This document shows, piece by piece, positions 19,688 to 30,656 of a DNA stretch of 64,000 nt (positions are counted from its first letter, which is position 1; every line of letters starts with the position of its first letter). The stretch covers positions 124,001-188,000 of the forward strand of contig CAMAZF010000001.1 of the NCBI GenBank assembly GCA_945862985.1, read 5' to 3'. The position numbers and the translations under genes are program-made. A model generated the notes under the pieces. It ran no database searches and was not told the DNA's origin. It saw nothing but the letters and a program-made list of their open reading frames with translations. The stretch is from Bordetella parapertussis (GTDB lineage Bacteria; Pseudomonadota; Gammaproteobacteria; Burkholderiales; Burkholderiaceae_A).

Positions 19688-20484
19688 CGATAGAGCGGCA
19701 TCAGCTGCTCTTGCAAGGCCTGCATCTCTTGGATGCGTCGGTCCCCAGACGGGTGAGTAGAGAGCCATTGAGGAGGGGCACCCTTCTGAGCGGTCTGCAT
19801 TTTGCGCCACAAGCTCACACCAGCCCTCGGGTGATAGCCCGCACGACTGGAGATCTCAAGCCCCACTCGGTCGGCCTCCACCTCGTCGTCTCGCGAAAAC
19901 TTCAAGGTCATTAATTGTGCCCCTGCGCCAAGCGCAGTCCGACCCAGGTCACCCAATCCCAGCAGGCCCGCCACAAGGCTCGCGCCCAGGCCCGTGAGCT
20001 GCTCCTTGGCGACGCGCTCACGGGCGTGCTCCCGCAGCGCATGGGCCATCTCATGGCCCATGATCACTGCAATTTCATCGTCTGTGAGCTTGAGCTGATC
20101 GATGATGCCGGTGAAAAAGGCAATCTTGCCTCCCGGCATGCAAAAAGCGTTGATCACAGGCTGATCAATGAGCGACACCTCCCACCGCCATCTGCGGGCG
20201 TCTGGGTTCCATTGCTCCACATGGGGCAAAAGAGCGGAGGCAATAGACCGCAGCCTCTGTGCCCGGGGGTCTTCAGGTGGCACCAGACGTCCGGCCTCTT
20301 GGGCGCGTACGAGCAAGGCCCGATACTGGTCCAGTGCTGTCTGCTCGAGCACTTGCGCTGGAACGAGTTTTCGAAGGCGCGAGGCTTCTCCTACATCGAC
20401 CGCAGGCGCCTGTGCACCGACCGTGCCCGTCAGGGCAAGTCCCAACATCACCGCTGCCTTTAACACCCCTTTCACCATCGACAC
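19663..20484 (-). CDS. Periplasmic M48 family zinc metallopeptidase
   Basis: Protease of the YcaL/LoiP/BepA-like M48 group, 273 residues. It has a signal peptide (KGVLKAAVMLGLALTGTVGAQA), zinc-binding HEMAH at 144-148 and the third zinc ligand Glu in EVEADRVGLE near 201-210. There is no lipobox cysteine, so it is probably soluble in the periplasm. The GTG at 20484 has a strong AAAGGGG site seven bases upstream; ATG 20478 is the alternative. Substrates are likely misfolded envelope proteins by family analogy. It is divergent from the AmpG-like gene and converges on pyrE. Confidence 0.88.
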   Translation of the reverse strand: MSMVKGVLKAAVMLGLALTGTVGAQAPAVDVGEASRLRKLVPAQVLEQTALDQYRALLVRAQEAGRLVPPEDPRAQRLRSIASALLPHVEQWNPDARRWRWEVSLIDQPVINAFCMPGGKIAFFTGIIDQLKLTDDEIAVIMGHEMAHALREHARERVAKEQLTGLGASLVAGLLGLGDLGRTALGAGAQLMTLKFSRDDEVEADRVGLEISSRAGYHPRAGVSLWRKMQTAQKGAPPQWLSTHPSGDRRIQEMQALQEQLMPLYRQAPQRSR

Positions 20485-20505
20485 CGAAGCGCCCCCCTTT
20501 CACTG

Positions 20506-21810
20506 ATGACTCGCGTTAGGATGGCGAGCACCATGAGCCCAGTTCCCAGCCCACCACCCTCATCAAGACCCAGGCAGGGCCTACTGCTCATGACCCTGCT
20601 GCTGGGCTTTGCCAGTGGCCTGCCCCTGGCCTTATCCTCCGGAACCCTTCAGGCCTGGCTGACTGTGGAGGGCATGGATCTCAAGACCATTGGTTGGCTC
20701 ACGGTACTTGGACTTCCTTACACCTACAAGTTCGCTTGGGCCCCCGTACTCGATCGTTATCCCCTGCCAGGGGCGTGGGCCGCTCGCAGGCGGGGATGGC
20801 TCACCGTGCTGCTGGTCGCAATGGCCTGCGTTCTGCTGGCCCTCTCATTCTCATCACCCACCACCGATCTGGCCAAACTTGCAAGCTTGGCGTTCCTGTT
20901 GGTGGTGCTCTCGGCCAGCTTTGACATTGTCTTTGACGCATGGCGCGCGGAATCTCTGACTCCAGAGCAGCGCGGTCTCGGTGCGGCCTGGTCGGTCATT
21001 GGCTATCGGCTGGCCATGCTCACCTCAGGTGGCCTTGCCCTCATGCTGGCGGACCTCTGGCTTGGATTCGAGGGCACCTATCGGGTGATGGCAGGCCTGT
21101 GTCTGCTGCTGGCACTGATTGCAGGCTGGGCCCCGGAGCCCCAAGAGATCCGGGTGCCCGGCAGTCTGAGAGCCGCTGTCATCGAGCCCTTTCGGGAGTT
21201 CTTCAGCCGACCAGGGGCCATTGCTCTGCTGGTCTGCATCGTGCTCTACAAGCTTGGGGATGCCTTCGCAGGCAGTCTCTCTACGGCGTTTCTGATTCGC
21301 GGCGCAGGCTTTACCCCGGCGGAGGTTGGGGCAGTCAATAAGGGGGTGGGGCTCTTTGCCACGCTGGTGGGTGGCCTACTTGGTGGGTGGCTGCTCTCCA
21401 AAACAGGGCTCTGGAAGGCGCTGCTCGGTTTTGGTCTCCTTCAGGCCATCACCAACCTTGGGTTCTGGTGGCTGGCCTCCCACACACCGACGCTCACCGA
21501 CATGACCGCCGTGGTGCTTCTCGAGAACCTGGCGGGCGGCATGGGCACTGCAGCCTTTGTTGCGCTCCTCATGGCACTGTGCGACGCCCGATTCACCGCA
21601 ACTCAATTCGCACTGCTCTCGGCGCTGGCCTCAGTTGGGCGCGTCTGGGTGGGTCCAGTGGCTGGGGTTGCTGCCACTGACTACGGCTGGGCTCCATTCT
21701 TTCTGGGTACCTTCTTCGCTGCCATTCCTGGGCTCATCATGCTTGCCTGGCTTGGGCCTATGATCCATCGGGCCGACCAGCCTGCATTGCAGACCTCAGA
21801 AGCTCCGTAA
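20506..21810 (+). CDS. ampG: AmpG-like muropeptide permease (MFS)
   Basis: Twelve-helix transporter of 434 residues (425 if it starts at ATG 20533). The N-terminal [20 protein letters not shown] and [19 protein letters not shown] blocks are typical of AmpG proteins, which import anhydro-muropeptides for recycling. ATGs at 20506, 20521 and 20533 are all in frame; a TAGGAT hexamer at 20517-20522 would favour the last one with a very short leader. Its natural supplier would be Slt. The 3' end overlaps gatB by 53 bases. Confidence 0.85.
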   Translation: MTRVRMASTMSPVPSPPPSSRPRQGLLLMTLLLGFASGLPLALSSGTLQAWLTVEGMDLKTIGWLTVLGLPYTYKFAWAPVLDRYPLPGAWAARRRGWLTVLLVAMACVLLALSFSSPTTDLAKLASLAFLLVVLSASFDIVFDAWRAESLTPEQRGLGAAWSVIGYRLAMLTSGGLALMLADLWLGFEGTYRVMAGLCLLLALIAGWAPEPQEIRVPGSLRAAVIEPFREFFSRPGAIALLVCIVLYKLGDAFAGSLSTAFLIRGAGFTPAEVGAVNKGVGLFATLVGGLLGGWLLSKTGLWKALLGFGLLQAITNLGFWWLASHTPTLTDMTAVVLLENLAGGMGTAAFVALLMALCDARFTATQFALLSALASVGRVWVGPVAGVAATDYGWAPFFLGTFFAAIPGLIMLAWLGPMIHRADQPALQTSEAP

Positions 21811-23248
21811 CCGCCTGCGGGTTTGCCTTTCCACCGCTGCGCTTCATGACCTGGCCCATGAGTGCATTTAAGGCCTTGTCCTTGCCGGACTGGAATTCCT
21901 CGACCATCTTTGGATTGGCCGCAATCACCTCCTGTACCCAGCCCTGAAGCTGCCCGCTGTCTTGGACCTGCCTCAGCCCCTCGGATTCAATGACCTGGTC
22001 AGCCGTGAGCCCTGGGGTGGCCCAGAGCTTGGCGAAAACCTCACGAGCAATCTTGTTGGAGAGGGTCCCATCGGCCACGCGCACCACCAAGTCGGTGAGT
22101 CGCTGAGCAGAGAGCGGGGAGTCCTGAATGTCTAGGTTTTCCCGATTGAGGGCACTCGCCATCTCTCCCATGACCCAGTTCGCCAGCAGCTTGACCCGGG
22201 TAGAGTCCGCCCCACCAGCTGGCTCCAGTGCAGCAACACCCAGATCGAAAAAGTCGCTGGCTTCTCGAGTGGCGGTCACCAGAGCCGCATCACCTGCTGA
22301 GAGACCAAACCGCTGCTCGAGCTCGGCTCTGCGCACGGCGGGAAGCGTGGGCATCTGGCTCTGAACCTGGGCCATCCACTCCTCTGAGACCACCAGCGGT
22401 GGAAGATCTGGGTCTGGGAAATAACGGTAGTCATGCGCGTCCTCTTTACTGCGCATCGCCCGAGTCTCGTCTCGATCGGGATCAAAGAGGCGAGTCTGCT
22501 GAATGACAACACCTCCCTCTTCCAACAGCTCCACCTGCCGCTGCGCCTCTACCTGGATGGCCCGCTCAAGAAACCGGAACGAGTTCAGGTTCTTGATCTC
22601 GCAGCGGGTCCCAAATTCGGTCTGTCCTTGGCGCCGCACCGACACGTTCGCATCGACCCGAAAGGAACCCTCCTGCAGATTCCCATCGCAGATCCCGATC
22701 CAGCGAACCAATGCATGAAGGGCTTTGGCGTATGCGACGGCCTCTGCTGCCGAACGCATCACCGGCTCGGTCACAATCTCAAGCAATGGCGTCCCAGCCC
22801 GGTTTAAGTCAATGCCAGACTGACCTTGTGGAATGCCCTCGAGGCCCTCATGAACCGACTTTCCGGCATCTTCCTCGAGGTGCGCTCGGGTCAATTCAAT
22901 GGTCCGAGATTGGCCATCGGGGAGCACCACTGACACCCACCCACCGGTGACAATCGGCTGCTCAAACTGACTGATCTGATATCCCTTGGGCAGGTCTGGA
23001 TAGAAATAATTCTTGCGAGCAAAAATAGACCGCCGAGCAATCTGTCCACCTACAGCAAGGCCAAAACGGATGGCAGCCTCCACCGCCGCCTGATTGAGAA
23101 CCGGCAGCACGCCCGGCAGGGCCAAATCGATGGGATGTGCTTGGGTATTCGCTGGCGCTCCGAATGCAGTCGAGGCAGGTGAAAATATCTTGGACTTCGT
23201 TTGGAGTTGTACGTGGGTCTCCAGCCCAATGACGACCTCCCAGCTCAT
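21758..23248 (-). CDS. gatB: Asp/Glu-tRNA amidotransferase subunit GatB
   Basis: Part of GatCAB, which converts mischarged Glu-tRNA(Gln) or Asp-tRNA(Asn) to the correct aminoacyl-tRNA. The 496-residue protein begins [15 protein letters not shown] and contains [17 protein letters not shown] and [10 protein letters not shown], all family signatures, plus the C-terminal tRNA-binding GatB/YqeY domain. The ATG overlaps the gatA stop by four bases (ATGA). The gene order gatC-gatA-gatB reads leftward. Its 3' end overlaps the permease gene by 53 bases. Confidence 0.96.
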   Translation of the reverse strand: MSWEVVIGLETHVQLQTKSKIFSPASTAFGAPANTQAHPIDLALPGVLPVLNQAAVEAAIRFGLAVGGQIARRSIFARKNYFYPDLPKGYQISQFEQPIVTGGWVSVVLPDGQSRTIELTRAHLEEDAGKSVHEGLEGIPQGQSGIDLNRAGTPLLEIVTEPVMRSAAEAVAYAKALHALVRWIGICDGNLQEGSFRVDANVSVRRQGQTEFGTRCEIKNLNSFRFLERAIQVEAQRQVELLEEGGVVIQQTRLFDPDRDETRAMRSKEDAHDYRYFPDPDLPPLVVSEEWMAQVQSQMPTLPAVRRAELEQRFGLSAGDAALVTATREASDFFDLGVAALEPAGGADSTRVKLLANWVMGEMASALNRENLDIQDSPLSAQRLTDLVVRVADGTLSNKIAREVFAKLWATPGLTADQVIESEGLRQVQDSGQLQGWVQEVIAANPKMVEEFQSGKDKALNALMGQVMKRSGGKANPQAVTELLRSAMQAGRPDGS

Positions 23249-24786
23249 CGCTGCTCTCCTTGCACTGAGACATGGCCCTGCGAACCGGGCGTTTGAAGGT
23301 GCCAGTCCGTTTGACGCTGATACGCATGGGCAAGGGCCAGCAGACGAGCCTCCTGCCAGGCGGGGCCGATGAGCTGCAGGCCAACGGGCATGGGAGGGCC
23401 GCCTGTCTGCGGCGTTGCAAAGCCGCACGGAACCGACATGGCGGGCAGCCCGGCCAGGCTCGCACCGAGTGTGTAGATGTCGGCCAGATAGTCCTGAAGA
23501 GGGTCTTGAGGCGCTCTCTGGCCTGAAGCGCCCGGACGCTCCCAGGCGACGGTGGGAGAGACTGGGCCGAGCAGCAGGTCACACTGAGCAAAGGCCTGTT
23601 GAAAGTCCAGGGAAATGAGACGACGCACCTGCTGCGCCTTGAGGTAGTAGGCGTCGTAATAGCCGTGGGACAAAACGAAACTGCCGACCAGAATTCGGCG
23701 CTGAACCTCTGCACCGAACCCCTCGCTGCGACTGTTCACGTAGAGCGCCTGAAGGTCCTGCGCCTGAGACGATCGATGTCCATACCGCACGCCATCGAAC
23801 CGCGACAGATTGGAAGATGCCTCTGCTGGGGCAATGACGTAATAAGCAGGAATGGAGAGCGCCGTGCGAGGCAGATGGACTTCTACGGTCTGGGCGCCCA
23901 GACGGCGAAGTTCATCGATAGCAGCCTCGATGGCCTGACGCACACCAGAGGCAAGGCCATCGGAAAAATATTCCTCAGGCAGCCCAATCCGAATCCCCTC
24001 GAGAGGACGCTCCGACGCTTCGAATGGCCTCCAGCCCTCTAAGCCCTGAGCGAAGTCCTCCACCGAACGGTTCGCACTGGTGGAGTCTTTGGCGTCAAAA
24101 CCTGCCATTGCATTCAACAAAAGGGCGCAGTCCCGGGCGGAGCGCGCCATCGGCCCAGCCTGATCTAGGCTCGAGGCGTAGGCCACCATGCCCCAGCGAG
24201 AAATGCGGCCATAGGTCGGTTTGATGCCCGTGATGCCACACATGGCCGCTGGCTGACGCACCGAGCCTCCAGTGTCGGTTCCGGTTGCAGCTGGCGCCAG
24301 TCCTGCCGCAACTGCGGCTGCAGAGCCTCCGGACGAACCTCCGGGGACGCGTGAGGCATCCCAGGGATTCAGGGCGGGGCCATAGGCACAGAACTGGTTT
24401 GCCGAGCCCATTGCGAACTCATCACAACTGGCCTTGCCCAAGCCCACCATGCCCGCTGAGCTCAAGCGCGCCACCACCTCAGCATCAAAGGGACTTCGGT
24501 AGCCGTCAAGCATGCGCGATCCAGCCGTGGTGGGCCAGTCGCGGGTGACAAAGACGTCCTTGTGAAGGACGGGAATACCCAAGAGCGGGCCAGCCTCGCC
24601 CGCATCTCGGCGCAGCTGGGCCGCACGCGCCTGGGCAAGGGTCACCTCGGGGTCTAGGCTGATGATGGCGCCCAGTGGGCTCTGCTGCATCGCCTGTAGA
24701 AAGTCCTGGGCAAGCTCCACAGGCGACACCATGCCCACCTCAAGCGCATTGCTCAGTCCAGAGAGGTCTGAAAATCGAAGGTCCAT
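23245..24786 (-). CDS. gatA: Asp/Glu-tRNA amidotransferase subunit GatA
   Basis: Glutaminase subunit of GatCAB, amidase-signature family, 513 residues. The catalytic triad is visible as Lys76 (VLHKDVFVT), Ser151 ([10 protein letters not shown]) and Ser175 ([11 protein letters not shown]). It supplies ammonia to the GatB kinase/transamidase site. It starts two bases after the gatC stop and overlaps gatB. Confidence 0.97.
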   Translation of the reverse strand: MDLRFSDLSGLSNALEVGMVSPVELAQDFLQAMQQSPLGAIISLDPEVTLAQARAAQLRRDAGEAGPLLGIPVLHKDVFVTRDWPTTAGSRMLDGYRSPFDAEVVARLSSAGMVGLGKASCDEFAMGSANQFCAYGPALNPWDASRVPGGSSGGSAAAVAAGLAPAATGTDTGGSVRQPAAMCGITGIKPTYGRISRWGMVAYASSLDQAGPMARSARDCALLLNAMAGFDAKDSTSANRSVEDFAQGLEGWRPFEASERPLEGIRIGLPEEYFSDGLASGVRQAIEAAIDELRRLGAQTVEVHLPRTALSIPAYYVIAPAEASSNLSRFDGVRYGHRSSQAQDLQALYVNSRSEGFGAEVQRRILVGSFVLSHGYYDAYYLKAQQVRRLISLDFQQAFAQCDLLLGPVSPTVAWERPGASGQRAPQDPLQDYLADIYTLGASLAGLPAMSVPCGFATPQTGGPPMPVGLQLIGPAWQEARLLALAHAYQRQTDWHLQTPGSQGHVSVQGEQR

Positions 24787-24788
24787 GG

Positions 24789-26184
<1,396 letters not shown>

Positions 26185-26209
26185 CCCTCACTGCCCCCCG
26201 ACGGAGACC

Positions 26210-27061
26210 GTGTCTCTCTCTCCAAGCCCTCAGCCATTCTTTCATCAAGGGGTCTCGGGCCGTATTCGGCTCTTTATTGCCATCTTCTCTGCGCTTGGAC
26301 TGATGCAGTTAGACCACCAGGCGAGGCTCACAGAACCCCTTCGACAAGGATTGAGCGTGCTGCTCTATCCACTTGAGCAGGCGGCCATCCTGCCCAGAGA
26401 CCTCGCTGTCTGGGGGTGGGAGACGCTCCAAGGCATTGAGGCTTTGCGCGATCGGGTCGCCGTGCTCGAGCAATCGCAGTCTGAACAGGCTGCAAGCGCC
26501 CTGCTCTGGGCCCAGCTTCAGGCTGAGAATCAGAATCTCCGAACCCTCCTGAACCTCAAGCAAGCCAACCCGGCACAGGGGGTGGTTGCTCAGTTTGTCT
26601 CGGCCCGCCGGGATCCGCTGGCCCAACAGGTCGTCTTAAACCAGGGGGCCGATGCCGGCGTCCAGATTGGAAGCCCTGTCATGAGTCCTTCAGGGGTGAT
26701 CGGCCAGGTGAGCCGCGTCTACCCTCTCAGCTCCGAAGTCCGTCTGCTGTCTGATGACCAGCTCAGAGTCCCAGTCGTCTTGCCCCGGACAGGAATCAGG
26801 GCCTTGACCCAAGGTCTGGGCAGTCAAGACGGGTTCGAGGTGCAATATGTCAACTTGGCGGCGGAGATTCGGATTGGCGATGATGTGCTGAGCTCTGGAC
26901 TGGACGGCCTCTATCCCGCAGGACTTCCCGTTGGCAAGGTGACTGCGATCATTCCCGGGCGTGAGGGGCAGTTCCCACGCGTCCTTGCCCGCCCGATGGC
27001 CACCATTGGGCTTCAGCAACAAGTGCTCATTCTGAATCCAGCCCAGGTGGCGAAGCCATGA
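26210..27061 (+). CDS. mreC: Rod-shape-determining protein MreC
   Basis: Periplasmic scaffold linking MreB to wall enzymes, 283 residues. It has one N-terminal membrane helix (about 18-37), a coiled-coil stretch (about 70-115) and two beta-rich domains (SPSGVIGQVSRV, SSGLDGLYPAGLPVGKV). It starts with GTG at 26210, with GGAG at 26203-26206 close in front. It overlaps mreD by ATGA. Confidence 0.94.
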   Translation: MSLSPSPQPFFHQGVSGRIRLFIAIFSALGLMQLDHQARLTEPLRQGLSVLLYPLEQAAILPRDLAVWGWETLQGIEALRDRVAVLEQSQSEQAASALLWAQLQAENQNLRTLLNLKQANPAQGVVAQFVSARRDPLAQQVVLNQGADAGVQIGSPVMSPSGVIGQVSRVYPLSSEVRLLSDDQLRVPVVLPRTGIRALTQGLGSQDGFEVQYVNLAAEIRIGDDVLSSGLDGLYPAGLPVGKVTAIIPGREGQFPRVLARPMATIGLQQQVLILNPAQVAKP

Positions 27062-27591
27062 GCCATGTCGTGCTTGCGCGTGAGCCCTCTGCGCAGCTTT
27101 TCTTGGGGAGTCTCGGCGCAGCACTGCTGCTCAATCTCTTGCCGTGGCCAGCACAGTGGCCCATTCCTGACCTCCTTGCAGTCTGTATTGTGTTCTGGGC
27201 CCTTCAACTGCCCGGCCGGTCGCTGCTCTGGCCCGCCTGGCTCTTAGGCCTGCTGATGGATGTTCACCAGGGTGTTCTGCTGGGGGAGCATGCACTGGCT
27301 TATAGCCTTCTGGCCTACGGCAGCGTGACACTGCACCGCAGACTCTCCGGGTTCACGGCCTGGGGGCAGGCCGCTCACCTCGCAGGCTTGTTTGCCATCG
27401 CCGAAGGGGCGCTGGTGCTGGTGCGATGGGTGGCGACCTCCAGCTCACCCGATGTGCACTCCCTCGCGCTCATTGCTTCCAACACGCTGGGCTGGGTGCT
27501 TCTACAAAGACTCCTGCTCGAACTCCTCTCGCGAAGGCCTCGAGTGCGCATGGCCAAGGCCAGGTCTCGACCTGGCCAGACGCTGCGTTAA
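27058..27591 (+). CDS. mreD: Rod-shape-determining protein MreD
   Basis: Inner-membrane protein of 177 residues with about five hydrophobic helices and the family segment WPAWLLGLLMDVHQGVLLGEHAL. It works with MreC in the elongasome. The ATG overlaps the mreC stop by four bases, and mrdA starts eight bases after its stop. Confidence 0.93.
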   Translation: MSHVVLAREPSAQLFLGSLGAALLLNLLPWPAQWPIPDLLAVCIVFWALQLPGRSLLWPAWLLGLLMDVHQGVLLGEHALAYSLLAYGSVTLHRRLSGFTAWGQAAHLAGLFAIAEGALVLVRWVATSSSPDVHSLALIASNTLGWVLLQRLLLELLSRRPRVRMAKARSRPGQTLR

Positions 27592-27599
27592 GACCAGCC

Positions 27600-29447
27600 A
27601 TGGTGGTGCGATCCTCAGCGATCAGTGACTTTCGATTCAGGGCCACGGTCTCCATCCTGGCCGTCGGCCTGCTCTTTGGGCTCCTGCTGATTCGATTCGC
27701 CAACCTCCAGATCTGGCAGCACGACACCTTCGCAGTGAAGGCCGAGAACAATCGCGTTGCGCTGCTTCCCATTCAGGCGCCTCGGGGAAAGATTCTCGAT
27801 CGCTATGGCGAAATCCTGGCACGCAACGATGCAGGATTCTCGGTCGAGATCGAGCCGGGGCGCGCACAAGACCTAAAGGCCTCACTCGAAAAACTCACGC
27901 AGATTCTCGACCTCGCACCGGCCGAGATTCGTCGATTCAAACGTCTCGCCGCAGAGGCTCGTCGCTTCGACAATGTTCTGCTCAAATCCAAGCTCACCGA
28001 CGAGCAGGTGGCCAAGCTCGCCAGCCAGCTTGACCAGCTCCCGGGCGTGCAGGTCATGCGCAGAACGGTGCGAGCCTATCCTTTCGGGGAGCAAGCCTCC
28101 CACCTGCTTGGCCACATTGGCCGGCTCTCAAAAACAGATGTCGAGCGACTTGAAGCCGGGGAGCAGTCCCAGGAATATTTTGGGGTCACCCACATGGGCA
28201 AGCTCGGCATTGAAAAGAGCTATGAAGAAGTCTTGCGCGGGGAGGTCGGATTTCAGCGCATTGAGGTGACCGCGGGGGGTCGCATTGTTCGAGAGCTCGC
28301 CATGCGCCCGGCGGTTCCAGGACAAGACCTGGTCCTCTCCATTGACTTTGGGCTTCAGCAGATGATTGAAGAAGCATATGGCGCGCGGCGCGGCGCCATG
28401 GTGGTCCTCTCACCGAAGACCGGAGAGATTCTGGCGTTTGTCTCGATGCCGAACTTCAACCCCAATGAGTTTGTCGATGGGATCGATCCAGATCTCTGGA
28501 ACGCCCTGAACACCTCCATCGACAAGCCACTCTACAACCGTGCTCTGAAGGGGGTCTATCCACCTGGTTCTACCTACAAGCCCTTCATGGCCATCGCTGC
28601 ACTGGCCTCAGGAGAGCGCAAGCCTGGCGACACCATTCAAGACCCTGGCTACTTCATGCTGGGCAGCCACCGATTTCGCGACAGTCGCCCTGAGGGCCAC
28701 GGCACGGTCGATCTGAAGAAGTCCATCGTCGTCTCGAGCGACACGTATTACTACAAGCTCGCCATTGACATGGGCGTGGATACGATCCACCAGTTCATCA
28801 CACCCTTCGGATTTGGTCAGCGAACCGGCATTGATGTCGATGGAGAAGTGGTCGGCATTCTGCCCTCCTCCGAATGGAAGAAAAAACGATTTGGCAAGGA
28901 CTGGCTGACAGGCGAAACACCCTCGATTGGCATTGGCCAGGGCTACAACGCCTTCACCATTCTGCAGCTTGCTAGAGCCACTGCAAGCCTTGCCAATGGG
29001 GGAAAACTCGTTCGCCCTCGGCTCGTCAAAGCCGTTCAAGAGCCCTTTAGTAAAGCCAGAACCGAGATCCCCCTTGAGGAGCCACAAGACCTTGGGCTGC
29101 AGCCCGAATGGCTCCAACTGGTCAAGGAGGCGATGGTGGAGGTGAACCTCTCTGGAACCGGCGCACGGGTCTTCCAGGGGGCCACCTACCAGCCCGCAGG
29201 AAAGACTGGAACCTCTCAGGTCTTTAGTGTGGGACAGAATGAGAAATATGTCGCTTCAAGGGTGGCAGAGCGACTCAGAGATCACTCGCTCTACATCGCC
29301 TTTGCGCCAGCCGATGACCCGAAGGTTGCACTCGCCGTCGTCGTTGAGAATGGCGGCTTCGGGGCGGCTGCGGCTGCGCCGCTGGCCAGAAAAGCACTGG
29401 ACTATCTGCTGGTCAAACGTGAAGGGGAAGGGAAGTCATTGCCATGA
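27600..29447 (+). CDS. mrdA: Penicillin-binding protein 2 (elongation transpeptidase)
   Basis: Cross-links peptidoglycan during cell elongation. From ATG 27600 the protein is 615 residues: a short cytoplasmic tail, a membrane helix (about 14-36), a dimerisation domain with APRGKILDRYG, and the transpeptidase domain with Ser324-x-x-Lys327 (PPGSTYKPF), SSDTYYY and Lys535-Thr-Gly-Thr. It overlaps rodA by ATGA, matching the functional pairing of PBP2 with the glycosyltransferase RodA. Confidence 0.96.
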   Translation: MVVRSSAISDFRFRATVSILAVGLLFGLLLIRFANLQIWQHDTFAVKAENNRVALLPIQAPRGKILDRYGEILARNDAGFSVEIEPGRAQDLKASLEKLTQILDLAPAEIRRFKRLAAEARRFDNVLLKSKLTDEQVAKLASQLDQLPGVQVMRRTVRAYPFGEQASHLLGHIGRLSKTDVERLEAGEQSQEYFGVTHMGKLGIEKSYEEVLRGEVGFQRIEVTAGGRIVRELAMRPAVPGQDLVLSIDFGLQQMIEEAYGARRGAMVVLSPKTGEILAFVSMPNFNPNEFVDGIDPDLWNALNTSIDKPLYNRALKGVYPPGSTYKPFMAIAALASGERKPGDTIQDPGYFMLGSHRFRDSRPEGHGTVDLKKSIVVSSDTYYYKLAIDMGVDTIHQFITPFGFGQRTGIDVDGEVVGILPSSEWKKKRFGKDWLTGETPSIGIGQGYNAFTILQLARATASLANGGKLVRPRLVKAVQEPFSKARTEIPLEEPQDLGLQPEWLQLVKEAMVEVNLSGTGARVFQGATYQPAGKTGTSQVFSVGQNEKYVASRVAERLRDHSLYIAFAPADDPKVALAVVVENGGFGAAAAAPLARKALDYLLVKREGEGKSLP

Positions 29448-30634
29448 ACAGCAGCCAAAGACGGGCTCAGACGGGATGGCGCATGGTGGGTTATTGGCTC
29501 AAGACAAAGTTTGAGAGCCTGGATCAGCCTCTTTTCTGGATCATGATGGGCATCATCATGGTGAGCCTCTTCTCGGTCTACAGCGCAAGCCATGACGATC
29601 CAGAGCGGTTTGTCAGCCACCTGCGCAACCTCGGCATGGCGGTCGTCATCATGGTTGTGCTCTCACAGCTTCCCTCGGTCCAGATTCAACGCGTGGCCAT
29701 TCCGCTCTACAGCTTCGGGCTGGTGCTGCTGATTCTGGTGGAGCTCTTTGGGTTCACGGCGAAGGGAGCCACTCGATGGCTCGACATTGGCATCGCTCGA
29801 ATTCAGCCCTCCGAGATCATGAAGATCGCGATGCCTCTCATGCTGGCCTGGTTCGTGCACAAACAGGAGGGGCTCAAGACCTGGGGGGGATGGGCCATTG
29901 CGCTCGGGCTGCTCGCCTTTCCGGTGATTCTGATTCTCAAGCAGCCCGACTTAGGCACCTCGATCCTGGTGTTGGGATCAGGCGTGTTCGTTCTGTATCT
30001 CGCGGGTCTGCCTTGGAAGTTGATTCTCTGGGTCACGGGTGCACTGCTTCTGGCCATTGCCCTGCTCGTGAGCTTTGGCGATGCAGCCTGTGCTGCAGGT
30101 GTGGAGTGGCCCGGATTTCGCGAGTATCAACGGCAGCGCGTCTGCACCCTTCTGGATCCGATGCGAGACCCTCTGGGCAAGGGATTCCACATCCTCCAAT
30201 CCATGATCGCAGTCGGCTCCGGGGGGCTGGTGGGCAAGGGCTGGCTACAGGGCACGCAGACCCAGCTTGAATTCATTCCCGAGCGAGCGACTGACTTCAT
30301 TTTCGCTGGCTATGCCGAGGAGTTCGGCTTCCTCGGAGCACTCTTACTGGTGGCCCTTTACTTGGGCCTCATTGGTCGTGGGCTCTGGATCGCGATTGGT
30401 GCGCCGACTCTCTTTAGCAGACTCCTCGCGGGCAGCCTCTCGCTGGTCATTTTTACCTATGCATTCGTTAACCTGGGCATGGTCGTGGGCGTGCTGCCGG
30501 TCGTTGGGGTTCCTCTGCCCTTCATGTCCTACGGCGGAACCGCCATGGTGACGCTGGGCGTAGGCATTGGTCTGATTTTTAGCATTGCACGTGACCGCTC
30601 ACGCGTGACACAGGGCTTCTCTTTACAACGCTAG
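29444..30634 (+). CDS. rodA: SEDS peptidoglycan glycosyltransferase RodA
   Basis: Multi-pass membrane polymerase of 396 residues that works with PBP2. SEDS signatures present are GATRWLDIG-IQPSEIMKIAMP, QRQRVCTLLDP, GSGGLVGKGWLQGTQTQLEFIPE, TDFIFAGYAEE and LPFMSYGGT near the end. The C-terminal segment has the conserved putative catalytic Asp region (ATDFIF). It is the last gene of the shape cluster; aceK follows 22 bases later with its own ribosome site. Confidence 0.95.
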   Translation: MNSSQRRAQTGWRMVGYWLKTKFESLDQPLFWIMMGIIMVSLFSVYSASHDDPERFVSHLRNLGMAVVIMVVLSQLPSVQIQRVAIPLYSFGLVLLILVELFGFTAKGATRWLDIGIARIQPSEIMKIAMPLMLAWFVHKQEGLKTWGGWAIALGLLAFPVILILKQPDLGTSILVLGSGVFVLYLAGLPWKLILWVTGALLLAIALLVSFGDAACAAGVEWPGFREYQRQRVCTLLDPMRDPLGKGFHILQSMIAVGSGGLVGKGWLQGTQTQLEFIPERATDFIFAGYAEEFGFLGALLLVALYLGLIGRGLWIAIGAPTLFSRLLAGSLSLVIFTYAFVNLGMVVGVLPVVGVPLPFMSYGGTAMVTLGVGIGLIFSIARDRSRVTQGFSLQR

Positions 30635-30656
30635 GCCCCCGACAGAAAGGAGTCTC